Part shown: positions 35,606-49,759 of the stretch, in pieces
Layout of the letters: every line of letters starts with the position of its first letter
Numbering within the stretch: position 1 is the first letter of the stretch
Assembly (NCBI GenBank): GCA_001910725.1
Contig: MJGA01000002.1
Coordinates: forward strand, 310,001 to 374,000
From: Phanerodontia chrysosporium
Lineage: Eukaryota; Basidiomycota; Agaricomycetes; Polyporales; Phanerochaetaceae
Direction of reading: 5' to 3'
Length of the DNA: 64,000 nucleotides
Translations under genes and position numbers: made by a program
Notes under the pieces: model-generated
Told to the model about the DNA's origin: nothing
The model's database searches: none
Seen by the model: the letters and a program-made list of their open reading frames with translations, nothing else

Positions 35606-36147
35606 GGCGGGCTTATATCGACGGACTTTTTCTTGGGGCACAGGTTGCTTGTATATTCTACGAGATACGCAATTACAATCATACTTGAGCGAGCCTGAGG
35701 TGGTGTACAAGTATGCAGCAGCCTAAAATCTATCTGGTCCACAAAAGAAGCCCTGCTTGAGCGTTGGATTGGAGCAACTGCACGGAGTATGGGCGCGACA
35801 GTAAGTGAAATTCGGTGAAGAGATGGTTCCCGAGATGAACAGACGTCCGCCACCTGCCGCCAGCTTCTGAATAGCAGGCTATTGCCGACGTTTTCATCGG
35901 ACGTGGGCTCCCGTCCGAAGTCAGTCATGGCAGATCGTGCGTACTACGTCGGAAAAGAGACACTCGGGTCTTGTAGGACCGCATCTGGGTCTTCATGCTC
36001 GTATGCGTTGATAACGATGCGCAAGAAATAACCACAACGTAGGTGATGCTATAACAGTGAGTACGAGGCTCCATGTTTCCTTGTAGACCGATACTAACAC
36101 TACTAATCGATTTGAAAGCGTGGCTTGTTGTCTAGGAGACCTCAGCA
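35606..36147. other. Intergenic region
   Basis: The first 280 bases are the duplicated 3' flank of the secreted gene. The rest holds nothing recognised. Confidence 0.4.
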
Positions 36148-36651
36148 ATGCGTGGGAATATCAGTTGTTACCTCGATATTAACAGTCTAGACTTACGGCA
36201 ACAATACCGTTCAATCCAGTTCGAACGCGTCCTCCACGCCTGGACCGCGGCCTGCAGTCGGAACATGACCATATTCACCGTCGAGTCATCGCACGCCATT
36301 CGTCCTGAAATGCAGGCACGGTGCCGGGACAAGGACCTCATGAACGGCTGCTTCCGAGTTCTCCCTGCGATGCTGTGCCCTTCGTACTACCCACAGGGGT
36401 AAGCTGCGCCAGCTGACGCATACGAAGGAAGAGCTGGAAGAGCTGGGGGTTTCAGAATCGCACAGGCGTAGGTTGGGGAAGAGGTGGCGGCGCGAGTTCG
36501 GGTTCCACGCAGAGAGGTTGCCTCACGGAAACGGAGACAGGAGAAACCGTAACGCCCGCGCGGAAGGCGCAGGGCGGCGCCGCCTTCTCACCAGGAGACC
36601 TCCGTCTCGCCTCAAACCGCGCCAGACGGACTTCCGTGGGGGCAGCAAATG
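36148..36651 (+). CDS. Hypothetical short protein, possibly partial or frameshifted
   Basis: A coding-like frame from ATG 36148 (ERVLHAWTAACSRNMTIFTV, SHAIRPEMQARCRDKDLMNG, VLPAMLCPSYYPQG) ends at TAA 36402. A second frame right after it is also coding-like (RQLTHTKEELEELGVSESHR, RRLGKRWRREFGF) and ends at 36651 in a basic tail. Either the two are joined by a small frame change in the GGGG run at 36397-36400, or a GTAAGC intron follows YYPQ and the protein ends early. I do not recognise the family, and an upstream exon may be missing. Low confidence that this is a complete gene. Confidence 0.3.
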
Positions 36652-37329
36652 ACTCAGGTCGAACCATGCCGCCTGCCGGGCCACCTGTCTGGGGCTGGGG
36701 ATGAGCTTGAGCCCTAGATATTACTGTACCGCTCGTACGTTGTTGTGCCTCTGCTTTTCTGTGTACGCTGGAAGGCTCTTGTACTAAAGATCACTCAATC
36801 GTCACAGTTAGCAACGAGTCATGCAAGCCCTGGTGCGTAATAGAGGTGAGCCATCGTTTTGTAACCACCCATCTATGGTCTGTCACCTAGCGAGCGGTTG
36901 GATGGTGGCAACATCATGAGGCACTACTACATATCGCTCGCCGTTACCACTCATTTCGGGCGTTCAGGGGGTACCCGTGAACCCCACTACCTTCATATCT
37001 CGCACCCGAGCTCGCTCCATCCCTGTCGTGTGAGTGACTCGCAGCGCAGCTCTCCCGACTCTCCCCGCGTCCTGAGGGGTCTTCCTGTTTTCGCTGCAGT
37101 CTCTCACAGAACAGGGCGGTCACCAGGGACTTCTGGCATGCTTCATGGCCGTTCCCAGATGTCCGTGATTGAGTTTACTCCTCCTATGTTACCACCACAA
37201 CCCTACACCTTTGATCCCGCGGGGACCCGAATGCCGCTATCCTGCATAAAAGGCGGGATCCGCGCCTGCTCTGGCTTTCACTAGACTCTCCCTCTGACAC
37301 TCGAGCCTCCAAGTACTGACCCTGCTGCC
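36652..37329. other. Intergenic region upstream of malic enzyme
   Basis: No gene recognised. A TATA-like CATAAAAGG at 37245-37253 lies about 77 bases before the malic enzyme ATG. A 128-codon frame at 36898-37284 looks like chance. Confidence 0.4.
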
Positions 37330-39452
<2,123 letters not shown>

Positions 39453-39699
39453 ACGTGGCCTGGGTTCTGGGTTCGTTTATTTCGTTCGACAATACATTTC
39501 GCATCTTTCGTCCGGCACTATCACAAGTAAAATAGACATGGAATTGGCTTAGACGCCATGTTTAAAGTAGACCTTACGAATACAATCCGCATGCCTTCGA
39601 GAACAACGGTCCATGAGCCAGCCGGCAGCAAAAGAACAGGACTTAGATTGACTACCTAGCGTAACAGTCCCGGGGAACAAGAGCGATCTCGTGCAACAA

Positions 39700-41221
39700 T
39701 CAGCTCATCGGAGGTCGGGGATGCGGGGGCAACGACTTATACGCCTCAGGGCGGGGCCGGAACGGGAGCGTCTCGGACATCTTCTCCGAGAGCGACTCGC
39801 TGTCCAGACTGAGCACAGGCAGGAGCCACGACGAGTTGTCGCTCTCGCGGCGCGGTGCGACGCTAATGGTCACCGACGCTGCGCTACCCGCGGGGCGCGT
39901 ATGCGCGGCCTCGGGCGACGCAGGGAGGACGTTGCTGTCGGACTTGGCGTCCGGCGCAGACGCAGACGCGGACGGCGCCTTCTCCGCGGCGGAGAGCTTG
40001 TCGTACGGGTCGAGCGTGCTCGGGTTGCTCGGATTGTTGCGCATGATGGACTCGGACGAGGTGAAGAGCGACGTCTCTACGCGCCCCACAATCAGCTGGG
40101 AGGACCATCAGAGAGAGGGTGCGTACTCACGGCGCTGCAGCCAGCTCCGGATCGGGCTGTTCATCGTGCGCACCGCCTGTGTCTTGCGCCGCCGCCGGTG
40201 GAGCAGGACGACGCCGAGCGCGATGAACAGCAGGACGGCGACGCCGCTCAGGACCCCGCCGACGATGCGCGGGAGGTTGCGCCGCGCCGCAGCAGACTGC
40301 GTCGGCGCGAACACCGCCGAGACCGGGTTCACGGCTCTCGAGCAGATGAGCAGCGTGTCGAGCGTGTACGGGCTGCCGTCGCTCGTGATGTTCACGACGA
40401 GTTTGTGCGGCGTGAGGGGGAGGTTTGGAGACTCGAAGAACTGCTGGTTTGGGATGTCGCGGTTGCTGATTGGGAGCGGCAGGGTCAGCGGCTCACTGTC
40501 GTCGATGGTGTACGACGCGACTGCTGGCGGACGGTGTCGTTGCTGGCGTGCACGATCCCCACAATCGTGATGCTGGTGCCTGGTAGACTGATGAGCACTT
40601 TTGTAGCGGCAGAGAACCATACAGACCATTGAACGCAATGGAGACCTGCGAACCACCGGTGCTCGTGGTATGCGTGGTATAGTAGATCCCGTTTGGATCC
40701 TTGGATTCGAGCACCCATATGCCAGTGTACTGCAGTCGGCCGTCATTGTCGTTGACGACCTCGCACGGGGAGCCGTCTAACTTGGAATTATTGAACTTGT
40801 TACTGTTGTTATTGTTATTGTTGTTATTGTTGTTGTTGTTACCACCGTTGTTACCGCCAGAGCTCTTGTAGTTATCATTCTTCTGACCTCCGAACGGATT
40901 ACCGCCATTGAAGTTGCTGGTTTTGCCATTACCGCTGTTAGTGTTGCCATCGCTGTCATTGTCGTCTGGCAGGCATACATGAGCTATCGGTGTTCTACAA
41001 GTCATCGCATCCATACCATCGACGGAGACACTCTTGGTGGTGGTAGTAACCCGCTCATTCCCCTGGTGGGTAGTTGACACTGCGGTAGAAATGGATGAAA
41101 GACTACTTTCTACCCGGCTGGCAGAAGTGTCAGCATCAAGATGATGCCCATGTTTGTGCGAGTGCTTCCACGATCTCCTTGGCTGAGTAGGAGTAGGCCT
41201 TCTACGTCCCGACGCCAACAT
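39700..41221 (-). CDS. Membrane protein with extracellular beta domain, poly-Asn run and one TM helix; one base short
   Basis: Exons 41221-40627, 40579-40131 and 40076-39700 give about 473 residues. The outer part has a Ser/Thr-rich start, a poly-Asn/Gly run near 40795-40855, then a beta-sandwich pattern (GGSQVSIAFNG joined to TSITIVGIVHASNDTV, SYTIDDSEPLTLPLP, KLVVNITSDGSPYTLDTLLI) common in Agaricomycete surface proteins. One TM helix at about 304-325 (IVGGVLSGVAVLLFIALGVV) is followed by Arg-rich residues and a Ser/Pro-rich cytosolic tail. Exon 2 is one base short at GG 40529-40530 (minus-strand CC; NDTV to PPAVASY). Introns are 47 and 54 bases. Upstream exons with a signal peptide (a hydrophobic start lies at about 41394) are possible but not proven. 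Function unknown; a cell-surface sensor or adhesion role is speculation. Confidence 0.7.
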
Positions 41222-42417
41222 GGAGGTGCCATCTGACCAGAGGAAATACGACGCTCAACACGCGATCTATGACGCGAGGTTTCTGACAACGTACCTCTCT
41301 GAGTGACCAGAAGCCTGTTCTTCTTCAACATTCTGCGCAAGGCCATCCTGGGCGTTACGAACAGAAAACAGAGAAAAAATACAATGGTGAACACCGCCTG
41401 TAGAATGTTGCTTGGATTAGTATCGCTATAACCAGGGACATGAGTGGGTACTCACATCAAGCAGTGAAGGCGGTCAACGCTGGAAGAAGAGGAAAGCGAG
41501 AGCACAAGTAGGCGTGCCTCGCGCGAGTACCGATCCTTATAGCGACGGGGTTGCTGCTTCGATGTGTGTGCCCGCCAGACTGTAGCGCTGAGCAACGGCG
41601 GTTCTGCAGTCGCGAACTGATACCGAGGCTCGTACCTCGAACACATTTGGGACTGCTCAGCTTGCCCACGATGACGGAAGACTTGTCTGGAAAGCAGGTG
41701 AGGAGACGGGGTGTCGGTGGCACTATGACAACGTGGCACCGAGGCGGGTCAGAACGCCTCGGGGAAGTGGTTGCCAATGGTACGACACATTCGGACGCAG
41801 TTGCAGGCGTTCACACGAAATGTGACTCTCTTCGAGGGCGTTCCGCGCTGCATGACCAGCTCGAGCTACGCCAAGCCTTAGGAAAACTGTATTATCGAGG
41901 GTCAGCGTTACGAAGTTCAATTGAAAAAACATAACCAAAAGAACGGCGTCACGTACTAAATCAGTGCCAGCTTTGCACTAGCTCGACCTGCGGGAGACTT
42001 CTACCAGCTGGTTGCCAATGGCAACGTGGGAAGCACGATTCAGATACCATCTCAAGTCACATCCGGTGAGGATGCGTTCCAAGAAATGTAGGAAAGGACA
42101 CAAGGCAGTCTGGTTCGCTCGGTCCTGTCGCGGAGGTTGCGATGAAAGTTGGAAGATCAAAGCGCAGTTCAACTTTGCGAGCCACACGTGGCCGCCACAA
42201 AGTGTCTGTAGTGATCCGTCAAAGTGTTCCGAGGTCATGTCGCCGATGAGATGCAATGCGAAAGAGGATGTAAAACATACGAAGTGTTCGTCCATGTTAT
42301 ACATTTCACGCTGCAATATGATGATACTTATATTGGAACTCAGTGGGAATAGTGCGTCGTAATAAAGTCGTTGCGATCGTAACAGTATTCGTCTGACATC
42401 ATAGCAAGAGGCATTTT
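41222..42417. other. Intergenic region
   Basis: Contains the probable 5' end of the preceding membrane-protein gene (a hydrophobic start MFTIVFFLCFLFVTP at 41394 on the minus strand) and about 1 kb with nothing recognised. Confidence 0.35.
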
Positions 42418-43335
42418 CTAGTGCTCTTCCTTCTCCTCTTTCTCGGTCTGAACCGCCGCAGCATGCAGTTCTCTCCATCTCTCCTCGTCGACGCCGGGCA
42501 CCTGTGCGAACCCGAGACACAGCTCCGGCACAGGGACTCGGTTTGCTGATCCGCTCGACGCAACGGAGGCGGGTCTTGAGCGGCACGACGACCGAAGCGA
42601 AGGACACGGCATCGCAATAGCCACCGCAACCTGCATCGTCTCTGGCACAGCTGTGTGCGCGGGCTCGGATGACGTCGATTCCCGCGAGGGCGACCGACGC
42701 AGGTGGCGCCAGGCAAAGGAGCCGGGTGCGATGGGATCGGGGGTGGGATACACGAGCGGCAGAGGTGATGGCAAGGGACTTTGACACGACGGAGACGCGT
42801 TCGAGTTCGTGGGACTGCTCAAGGCGGATTTTTCCGAGTCGCGCGGCCACGGCTTTTCGGGTCGATCGACGAAGAGAACCGTCGCGGCGAGTGGCTGCAA
42901 CGGCGAGGGTTGTCAACAACACAGTTCCACAAGCAGTGGGGCATCGACATACCACGATGCATTCCACGACGCGACGCTCTCCTGCGAGAGTCCCTCCTTC
43001 TCGTACGCGACGGGCAGCTCGAAGATCCTTGGCTTCGGGCCCAGCTTCGGGCGTTTTCGCAGGCGGCGCACGGTCAGCGGGCCGTAGTCGATCTCCTCGC
43101 CCTCGCCCTCGTACGCGGCCAGGAGCTGCATGTGCCGGTGGCGCACCATGAGCACGAGCGCGACGAGCACGCAGAGCACGCCGATCGCCACGAAGACGAC
43201 GATGAGCGCGGGACCGCCGACACCAGTCCAGAACGTGGACTCGCCCCCGGACGAGGGGAGGAACGCGCCGCCTGCGGGCAACGTGCTCGCGCCGCTGATG
43301 TCGAGGCTCGTGAGTGTACCGGGTAGGGTAGACAT
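42418..43335 (-). CDS. Single-pass membrane protein with proline/serine-rich tail
   Basis: Exons 43335-42949 and 42894-42418, with a 54-base intron, give 287 residues. A short Ser/Gly-rich outside part precedes one TM helix at about 41-64 (GPALIVVFVAIGVLCVLVAL). A juxtamembrane acidic and then basic cytosolic segment follows (YEGEGEEIDYGPLTVRRLRK, KPRIFELPVAYE). The tail is Pro/Ser-rich and ends in a charged stretch (DEERWRELHAAAVQTEKEEK). Read straight through, exon 1 hits a TGA after VELCC; the donor GTCGAT after SWY and acceptor TTGCAG remove it in phase. No recognised function. Confidence 0.65.
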
Positions 43336-43727
43336 CGGGGCATAAACTGGGGGCGTGTTGGGGTGCGGCTAGACGCGGTGTCCTGTCAGGGCTCGTTAGA
43401 TATACTGACCGCAGGCGCGACCGGAGGTATAGATGGCAGGCGTGTACGCGGTGCGGATGACCTATAATCGGGACAGCGCACGGAGCGGACGAAAGGCGCG
43501 CTTAAGCCCGAGGCGAGCGGGATGCATAGCAATGACGATGCACACTGATTGGGTTGCGGTCGCTGTAGTAGTCATGTTAGGCACATCTGGGGTGCAGGAG
43601 GCCAGGCAACGCTCAAGAGCAGCAGAAAATAGTAGTTGCTGAGAAAGAGCGGACTCGCGTGAGGCCTAACTCGGGAGAAATTCCCTATGACATAACAGCA
43701 CAGAGACTATAATTGACTGACGTACGA
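43336..43727. other. Intergenic region
   Basis: About 390 bases between the start of the membrane-protein gene (-) and the stop of the Vps62-like gene (-). Nothing recognised. Confidence 0.4.
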
Positions 43728-44807
43728 CTACACAGAGGTCTGGATGGTACAAGACGACTCGTTTTGGCACACAGCAGTGCGGCCGAGGTTCTTGGCAATG
43801 GGCCTAGGATCAACCAAAGTTAGCATCAAGCGCGCTCCTGAGGCGACGGAGCGCTCACCCGTTGGTCCGTCGACGTACTTGCACTCAGACGACGTCACGC
43901 AGTACTGACCCTCGTCGAACCAGTCGTACGACTGGTCGCCCCAGTGTCCCTGGAAATTCAACCAGCCCACACCCTCTCCCGCCTCTACCGACCCGCCCGG
44001 GCCCGCGCCGCTCGCGACAGTAAATGTCTGGGAGGTGCTGTCGAACCAGTACCCGCGGAAGTTCTTCGTGACGTCCCAGAGCGTGCCGGCATCGCAGTGG
44101 TCCTTGAGGTCGGGCAGATCGTGCTGGTGGTCACCGGGCGTCGCGTAGTTGGCGTGCGTGCCCGTGGCGATGTACGTGATCGCACGGCCGCTCTGCGACG
44201 GGAGCGCGCTGTAGGTATACGCAGCGCCGCCGTCATGCGCAGAAAGGTAGATGTACTGCGGGACACCGTTGACGAAGCGCACCATCGAGTGCTCCCAATC
44301 GCCGACGTGATCGCCAAATTGTATGTCCAGATACTGTGTATGAGCCGTCAGCACGCGCGCAAGGTGGCACTAGTCAGCACTGACCGTGGCGTGATCGTAT
44401 GAATAAAAGTAGAAGTAGAACGCATCGACGATCCCGCCAGACTTCTGCACAGCGATAATCGTGGCTGGTGCGCTGGTGTAGCCAGTGGAGTCCGGCTTGA
44501 CACCGTTTAGCCAGCCAGGCAGATCCTCGATGTCGTCCTTCGAGGTCAAGTAGTCGCTGCTGCTGAACGAGCCAATGGTCGAGAAGGTGACGCTGCTGGC
44601 GATTTCGTTCATGTCGTCATCGTCAACCTGCATGTGCGTGAGGTGACTTGCGATGTCGCTGGGGAAGTAGACCTCGCTCGAGTAGAGGTAGGAGAGTGGG
44701 GCATATTGGAGTACGTAGGAAGGCAGTGCTGTCGCTGCGGGTGCGGCAGAGACCAGGGAGGGAACGAAGCCCAGCAGACAAGCGAGCCAAAGCGTGGACC
44801 AGGACAT
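43728..44807 (-). CDS. Secreted Vps62-like protein, one base short
   Basis: Exons 44807-44385, 44333-43859 and 43803-43728 give about 325 residues. Signal peptide MSWSTLWLACLLGFVPSLVSA, then the Vps62 family pattern: LQYAPLSYLYSSEVYFPSDI, then across the first splice YLDIQFGDHVGDWEHSMVRF, VPQYIYLSAHDGGAAYTY, YIATGTHANYATPGDHQHDL, GYWFDSTSQTF and GHWGDQSYDWFDEGQYC. The signal peptide suggests secretion or vacuolar delivery; yeast Vps62 is linked to vacuolar sorting, but its molecular role is unclear. The last exon is out of phase by one: GGG at 43800-43802 would need one more G to read GPIAKNLGRTAVC. A TATA box lies 46 bases upstream of the start. Confidence 0.82.
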
Positions 44808-45870
44808 CCTTGAATGCGCTAGGCACACTGTCGTCGACCATTTGGAGACCGCATTTATAAGGTCGGAGAAACAATTCCAGTTTCAAGGAAAGAAGAATTA
44901 CTCTCACTGGCGAACTTCTGGAACGATAGAGCCATGCGACGGCGGGTACTGGTTGCACATTGAACGAACGGCTGCCAGACCTTCTCTTTACTCCATCTGC
45001 GAGGGCCGACCTTCGAGTGTTCATGGTGGCATAAGGTCACCGGCTTTTGCTCGCTCGTTCATCCGCAGTGTCAGCCAATTGCGGCTTGCTGACGCGCACG
45101 AGCATTGGGAAGACCCAGGTCGTGCATCACGGCCGCCGCGGCTGGTCTTTCGCATCTTGGACGACCGCGTGCGTTGCTTCACGTGCGTGGCTCGGCACAG
45201 CGTAGGGACGGCCGCCGACGACTCCGGCCTGAGTATGCTTATGTGGCATTGCAGGGTCTCGTAGAACGTATTGATGACATTCAGCGTTGGAGCGTGTTCG
45301 CGAAGTCGCCGTGGGACATGGGTGACATGTGGCGGTATGCGCACGTCGCGTGCCTTGGCTGTCAGTCGGTACAGGAGATTAGTTGCAATGCGGCTCGATG
45401 CTGAGGTTTGGTCACTTCGAAGAGACGTCGGGAACCCTTGACAGAGTCGTTGTATACCAGCCCGTAACGCATGGGCATCGTCGCGGGTCACATGGAGACA
45501 CGGCGTAAAACGCGGCGATGAATAACCATGCACCCCAAAGTACACAGGACATTGTCCTAGCGAACGTCTTCGGGACCGTCAGGAACCGGTAAACTTGCAC
45601 TTGACAGGACATGGCACACTCACCTAGGCACCCCGAGTACTGCGAGCACATGGACGTCTCAGCATCGTTGCCTATTGCAGAGGCAGTCTCACGTATAGTC
45701 AAATCTTCGAACGCATGTCACGACGCATATGCTGTGAAGATGCGAAAGATTGTCGTCCACCCGACGCTCCCATGGTGGTGGTTGGGAGGAACGAAACGCG
45801 CACCGGCGTCTCGTTTCTGCTCGCACCGCTCTCATCCTTGCTCCCGCCGTCCACAAGGCGTACTGCTGAA
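44808..45870. other. Divergent region between Vps62-like gene and PIG-S
   Basis: About 1.06 kb upstream of both genes. Long antisense open frames at 45020-45550 have no recognisable pattern. TATA box for the Vps62-like gene at 44854-44859. Confidence 0.4.
44854..44859 (-). promoter_or_regulatory. TATA box of Vps62-like gene
   Basis: TATAAA on the minus strand, 46 bases before the ATG at 44807. Confidence 0.55.
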
Positions 45871-47749
45871 ATGGCAGATCATGCCGTCGAGCCGCCTCCA
45901 GCTCCTCCGGTAGACCTCTCCAAGATTACATTCGAGTCGACGCCGAACCGCAGGCGGATCATCGCGTCCTACTGGCTCATTGTCCTATTCGCGCTACCTA
46001 TATGGTGGAAGACTACCAGTATCGACCGGTTGTCACTACCAGAGAGCAGAGTACAGGCACTAGGAGAGAAGCAAGTGAGATAGTCGCCCAGAGATGAATA
46101 TGTTCGGGATGCTGATCCTGCCTCGGACAGCTCTCCTTCCCCGTACATGTCGACCTCGTAGCCAGCCAGGCACACTATATTCGCCAGCTTGGGGACGAGC
46201 TGACCAGGTCTATCGGTCACGTCTCTGAAACCAATGGGATAGACGTGACGGTTGGTTATGGACCTCGTACAGTGAGTATATGCATCTCTCATCGCAGAGT
46301 AGTAGGAGTAACAGGCTGAAGCGCGAAGCAGGTCCTGGGAACTATGAAGTGCACATAGGAGATGGTGAAGCTATGTTAGCAGAAGGGAGAACACTAAATG
46401 CTGGCGGCGATGGTCTTGAAGCAGGTGCGTATCCTGTCTTCCCTCGGGCTTACTACTTCCTAACCTCAGGCCAGACCGACGCGTCATCGAGACAATTGTC
46501 AAGCTCATCGCCCCACACGCAGTACGAACGGCCAGTGAAGAGCACCGAGTTGTGAAGTATTCGCCACGGTACAGACTAGCCTTTACGCTTCTCAACGAAG
46601 ATGCATCATCTGGTCAAGCCGCACTGTCCTGGGACATTCGCGAAGCAATAAACAGTGAGCCCCAGGCCCTGCACTGCTCGATGGCTCATACTAACCCCCA
46701 TAGCCTATTTGCGCGGAACGCTTGACAGACTTTCCATTCTTCACAACTTTACCATCGAAAGTCAAGTGCAGTACCACGCACCCCTTGCGTTTCAGCCTAA
46801 GCGGATACAAGTCGCCGACCGTGACGCTCACGGTCTCACCATGGAAGACTTGACAGTCTTCGTCAATTCGGCGGAGTGGACACTAGGTGAGTGGATTTAT
46901 ATGCATATGATGTCTAGTTCTAACGTAGTTCGCAGCCTCCAGTTCTTCGAACGACCCGGTCTTACACTTCGTGCTCTTTGTGCCGTCTTCGCACAACTCC
47001 CCTTTGTACATTCTCGATCATGAAGGCGAGCCGGTATATCTTCCTAGTAAAGACGACGCTGACACAACTTTAGGGCGTGTAACATCATCCGACGCATTCA
47101 TTCTCCCCCAATGGGGCGGGATTGCGTTGTTGAACAGTCCAGCAAGCCACCTCACCAAGGACACGCTTTCGAACGTCTTCCATACGTTTCACCGCCAGTT
47201 CTTGACCTTGCTCGGTGTCCCGGAGTTACCGCCTGGAGTTCGGATGGCCCAGTCGGAGGCGTTTACGGATTGGCAGCTGGACTCGCTGGTCCGTCAGCGA
47301 GCAAGACAGAATTTCGAGAACAGCAGAGATACATTAGATAGTATCGTGAAACTGGTTCACCAAATCGAAAATATGCCCGTAGGCGAAGACGTGAGAGGAG
47401 ATGTCCAGAACGCTTGGATGCCTTAGACGCTGTACGTGCTAACGTCCTAACTGGTGCAGGGAGAAATAGCTTACAGACTTTGACGTAGGCCCTCGCAACA
47501 GCACCCTCGTCGTCCACGCAAGCACTGCAGCACTCGGCCGAGGCCCTCACTCTGTCCTCGCGCGCCTTCTTCAATCCAGGGATGCTCGCGCTGCTCTACT
47601 TCCCTGCGGAACACAAATATGCTGTGTACGCCCCATTGTTCGCATCAGTTGCTGCCCCACTTCTGGCTGCCATCGTCCGTGAGGTGATCGCTTGGAGGAA
47701 AGCACGGAGGGCGGTCCAACAGCCCGAAGGCCGACCGCGGGCAGATTGA
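45871..47749 (+). CDS. GPI17: GPI transamidase subunit PIG-S, two bases short
   Basis: Subunit of the ER complex that attaches GPI anchors to proteins. Seven exons (45871-46074, 46131-46271, 46322-46424, 46470-46654, 46704-46886, 46936-47431, 47489-47749) give about 524 residues. The N-terminal TM segment and hallmark are IIASYWLIVLFALPIWWKTT followed by SIDRLSLPESRV. The luminal part shows SFPVHVDLVASQAHYIRQLG, YSPRYRLAFTLLNEDASSGQ, YHAPLAFQP and FVLFVPSSHNSPLYIL. The C-terminal TM helix is YAVYAPLFASVAAPLLAAIV. Exon 4 is one base short near 46480 (TD to RVIETIVKL) and exon 6 one base short at TT 47414-47415 (QNA to LDALDA). The 50-base intron 2 was chosen over a 26-base alternative. It fits with the GPI-type secreted proteins elsewhere in the window only in a general sense. 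Confidence 0.85.
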
Positions 47750-48122
47750 AGCCAAGATGCACCAATGATGTTTCCTGCTGCTCTAGCTACCTCCAATACA
47801 CTCGTCTTATGGCTATGATGGTTGGTGGGCCCCCATTTGCAACGCGGTGAGGATTTCATGGAGTCGAAGCGACCTCTTACGCAAGGGGACCGAGCCTTCG
47901 CTACGGAGGGGCGGGGCACATACCAAATATGGTAGGTCCTGTTGTTCCTCTACCCGCGGACGTCATTTTATAGGGGGCGGTGCGGCGAACTCACGAAATC
48001 TTGCAAACCCCCTTTCTCTGTCCTCGCGACTTGTTTGACTACCTCCATCCGCTGCGGGCCAGCTGCTCGCCTCCTCTCCTTTTACTTGACTGCGTTTTTT
48101 GCTGCACAGCCTATCGCCCACG
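47750..48122. other. Intergenic region upstream of the glycoprotein gene
   Basis: About 370 bases; TTTTATAG at 47966-47973 is a weak TATA candidate about 150 bases before the next ATG. Nothing else seen. Confidence 0.4.
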
Positions 48123-49334
48123 ATGATGTTTGCTTCCGTACCGTTGACCTTTATGATGCTTTCTATGCCATATGTGCGCGCACAAACTTACAGCGCAACC
48201 TATGCACCGTCAAGTCTACCAGACCAGACCGAAGAAGGTCAATCCGGGACCAACAAGTGTGGTACCAGCAATCACCAGGACTCCATGTGCCAGAACGTCT
48301 ACAGTGCGTACCCCAGTATCTGGGAGGCACAGTCCGTACTGATGGCTGGATAGTCAACTCTGTCGATGACTTTTGCTTCTATGCTCCTCCGCAGCCAGGT
48401 GCAAATGCGACTATCGGCGACACCGAGCGTATTGAAGTCTCTTGGTGTCTCAAGGACGGCTATGGCACACGTACCATTCCACCGAACACGATCCAAGGCG
48501 CGCATTTCGTGCAGACTCCCGACTACGTCCAGGTCACCGGCGTCGGCAACCTGACGCAGGTCAACATCCCGCGGGCGACGCTGGCGGCGAGCTCGATCCA
48601 CACGGCGCAGACGGGAACGGTGCGTGCCCCCGTCCCACCTCGTACCGACCGGTGGCTGACAGGCAGCAGGCAACCCGATCGGCGGGCTCGTGTTCTCGAA
48701 CGCGTTCACGGGCCAGTATGTGCAGGTGCACGAGTGGACGAACTACATGTCGGACACGCAGTTCTGCTTCCGCGCGTGCAAGGACGGGCCCAACGCGCCC
48801 GCGCTCTGCCAGCACATCTACGACGAGATGGGCTGCGCGTGGAACATGCCCGCGAACTACGATGCGGGACGTTTGAGCGCTGTGAGGGCGACTCTGGCGA
48901 GGTGTGTCTGGCTTGCGATCCGTTAGTCTATATGATGCTGACGGTGGGCGACGCAGCCCATGGGCGTGTACGGCACGTCGACATTCCACCAGGGCGACCC
49001 CAGCACGCCTTCGCCGCACAGTGCACCGCCCTCCTCTGCATGTACGACCGTCTCCTCCATTGGAGTGGCCTCGCTATCGGGTTTTTCCGCTCCCACTTCC
49101 GTGCGTGGCTTTTTGTCTCCGCCGTAGCCTCATTGCTCATATCTTCCACAGGCTGGAGCTTCCGGCAGCGCTTCTGCCACGAACCGCGCTACGTCAGGCT
49201 CGACGGGTTCGGCACCCTCTGCGACATCGGGTTCGCAGGCTAGCGATGCCTTCGAACTTGCTTCTCCCGGATGGATGCTCCATGGCCTGTCGCTGGTGAT
49301 GAGTGTATTCGGCGGTGCTTGGGTCGTCGCTTGA
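48123..49334 (+). CDS. Macrofage activating glycoprotein-type secreted protein, two bases short
   Basis: Five exons (48123-48303, 48354-48619, 48670-48901, 48957-49100, 49152-49334) give about 335 residues. Signal peptide, then the Cys-rich pattern of the basidiomycete family annotated under this name: GQSGTNKCGTSNHQDSMCQN, INSVDDFCFYAPPQPG, GDTERIEVSWCLKDGYGTR, HFVQTPDYVQVTGVGNLTQV, NPIGGLVFSNAF, YMSDTQFCFRACKDGPNAP and CQHIYDEMGCAWNMPANYD. A Ser/Thr/Gly linker and hydrophobic C-terminus (LHGLSLVMSVFGGAWVVA) suggest a GPI anchor. Frame changes at CCC 48568-48570 and GGG 48866-48868 each need one more base; exons 2 and 3 are one base short accordingly. Function is unknown despite the name. 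Confidence 0.85.
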
Positions 49335-49759
49335 ACTAGTAGATGATTGGACACTGCGCATACATATCGTGACGCTTCTTTTTTGGACATGGACACACTA
49401 GCTACCAGTGCAGTCTACGTGTATACCCTAAGACATCTGATCGACTAACAATCTCAAAGGCGTACTCATCCCTCACCTGTAATGTGAACGACTTTGTCTT
49501 GACTCTGTCCCACATGCAAGCTGTGTAATTGCACACAGTCGACTCTCTCGAAATGCTTTACCAAGTGGAATTGTTCCGTGTGATGAGACCGATTACTGCC
49601 AACTATGTAGACCTGAAGTGTATGTGTATTATTTGTGCTGACCATATGCGTTCCGATGAAATGATCACGACCAGATTACCCCCGTCCAGACCTCTGCTAA
49701 GCGAAGAGTCAGTACGGGGCCGATGTTTGCCAGATAATTGATCCCTCACCATGCACCAC
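49335..49759. other. Convergent spacer
   Basis: About 425 bases tail-to-tail between the glycoprotein and Get5-like genes. Nothing recognised. Confidence 0.45.

Noticed and set aside
42895..42948. In-frame TGA in the membrane-protein gene
   Set aside because: Explained by a 54-base in-phase intron, so neither read-through nor selenocysteine is needed.
41978..42967. 329-codon open frame on the minus strand
   Set aside because: It overlaps the single-pass membrane-protein gene in another frame and shows no family pattern; the shorter spliced gene fits better.
46272..46297. 26-base intron in PIG-S
   Set aside because: Too short for splicing; a 50-base intron ending at 46321 keeps the phase.
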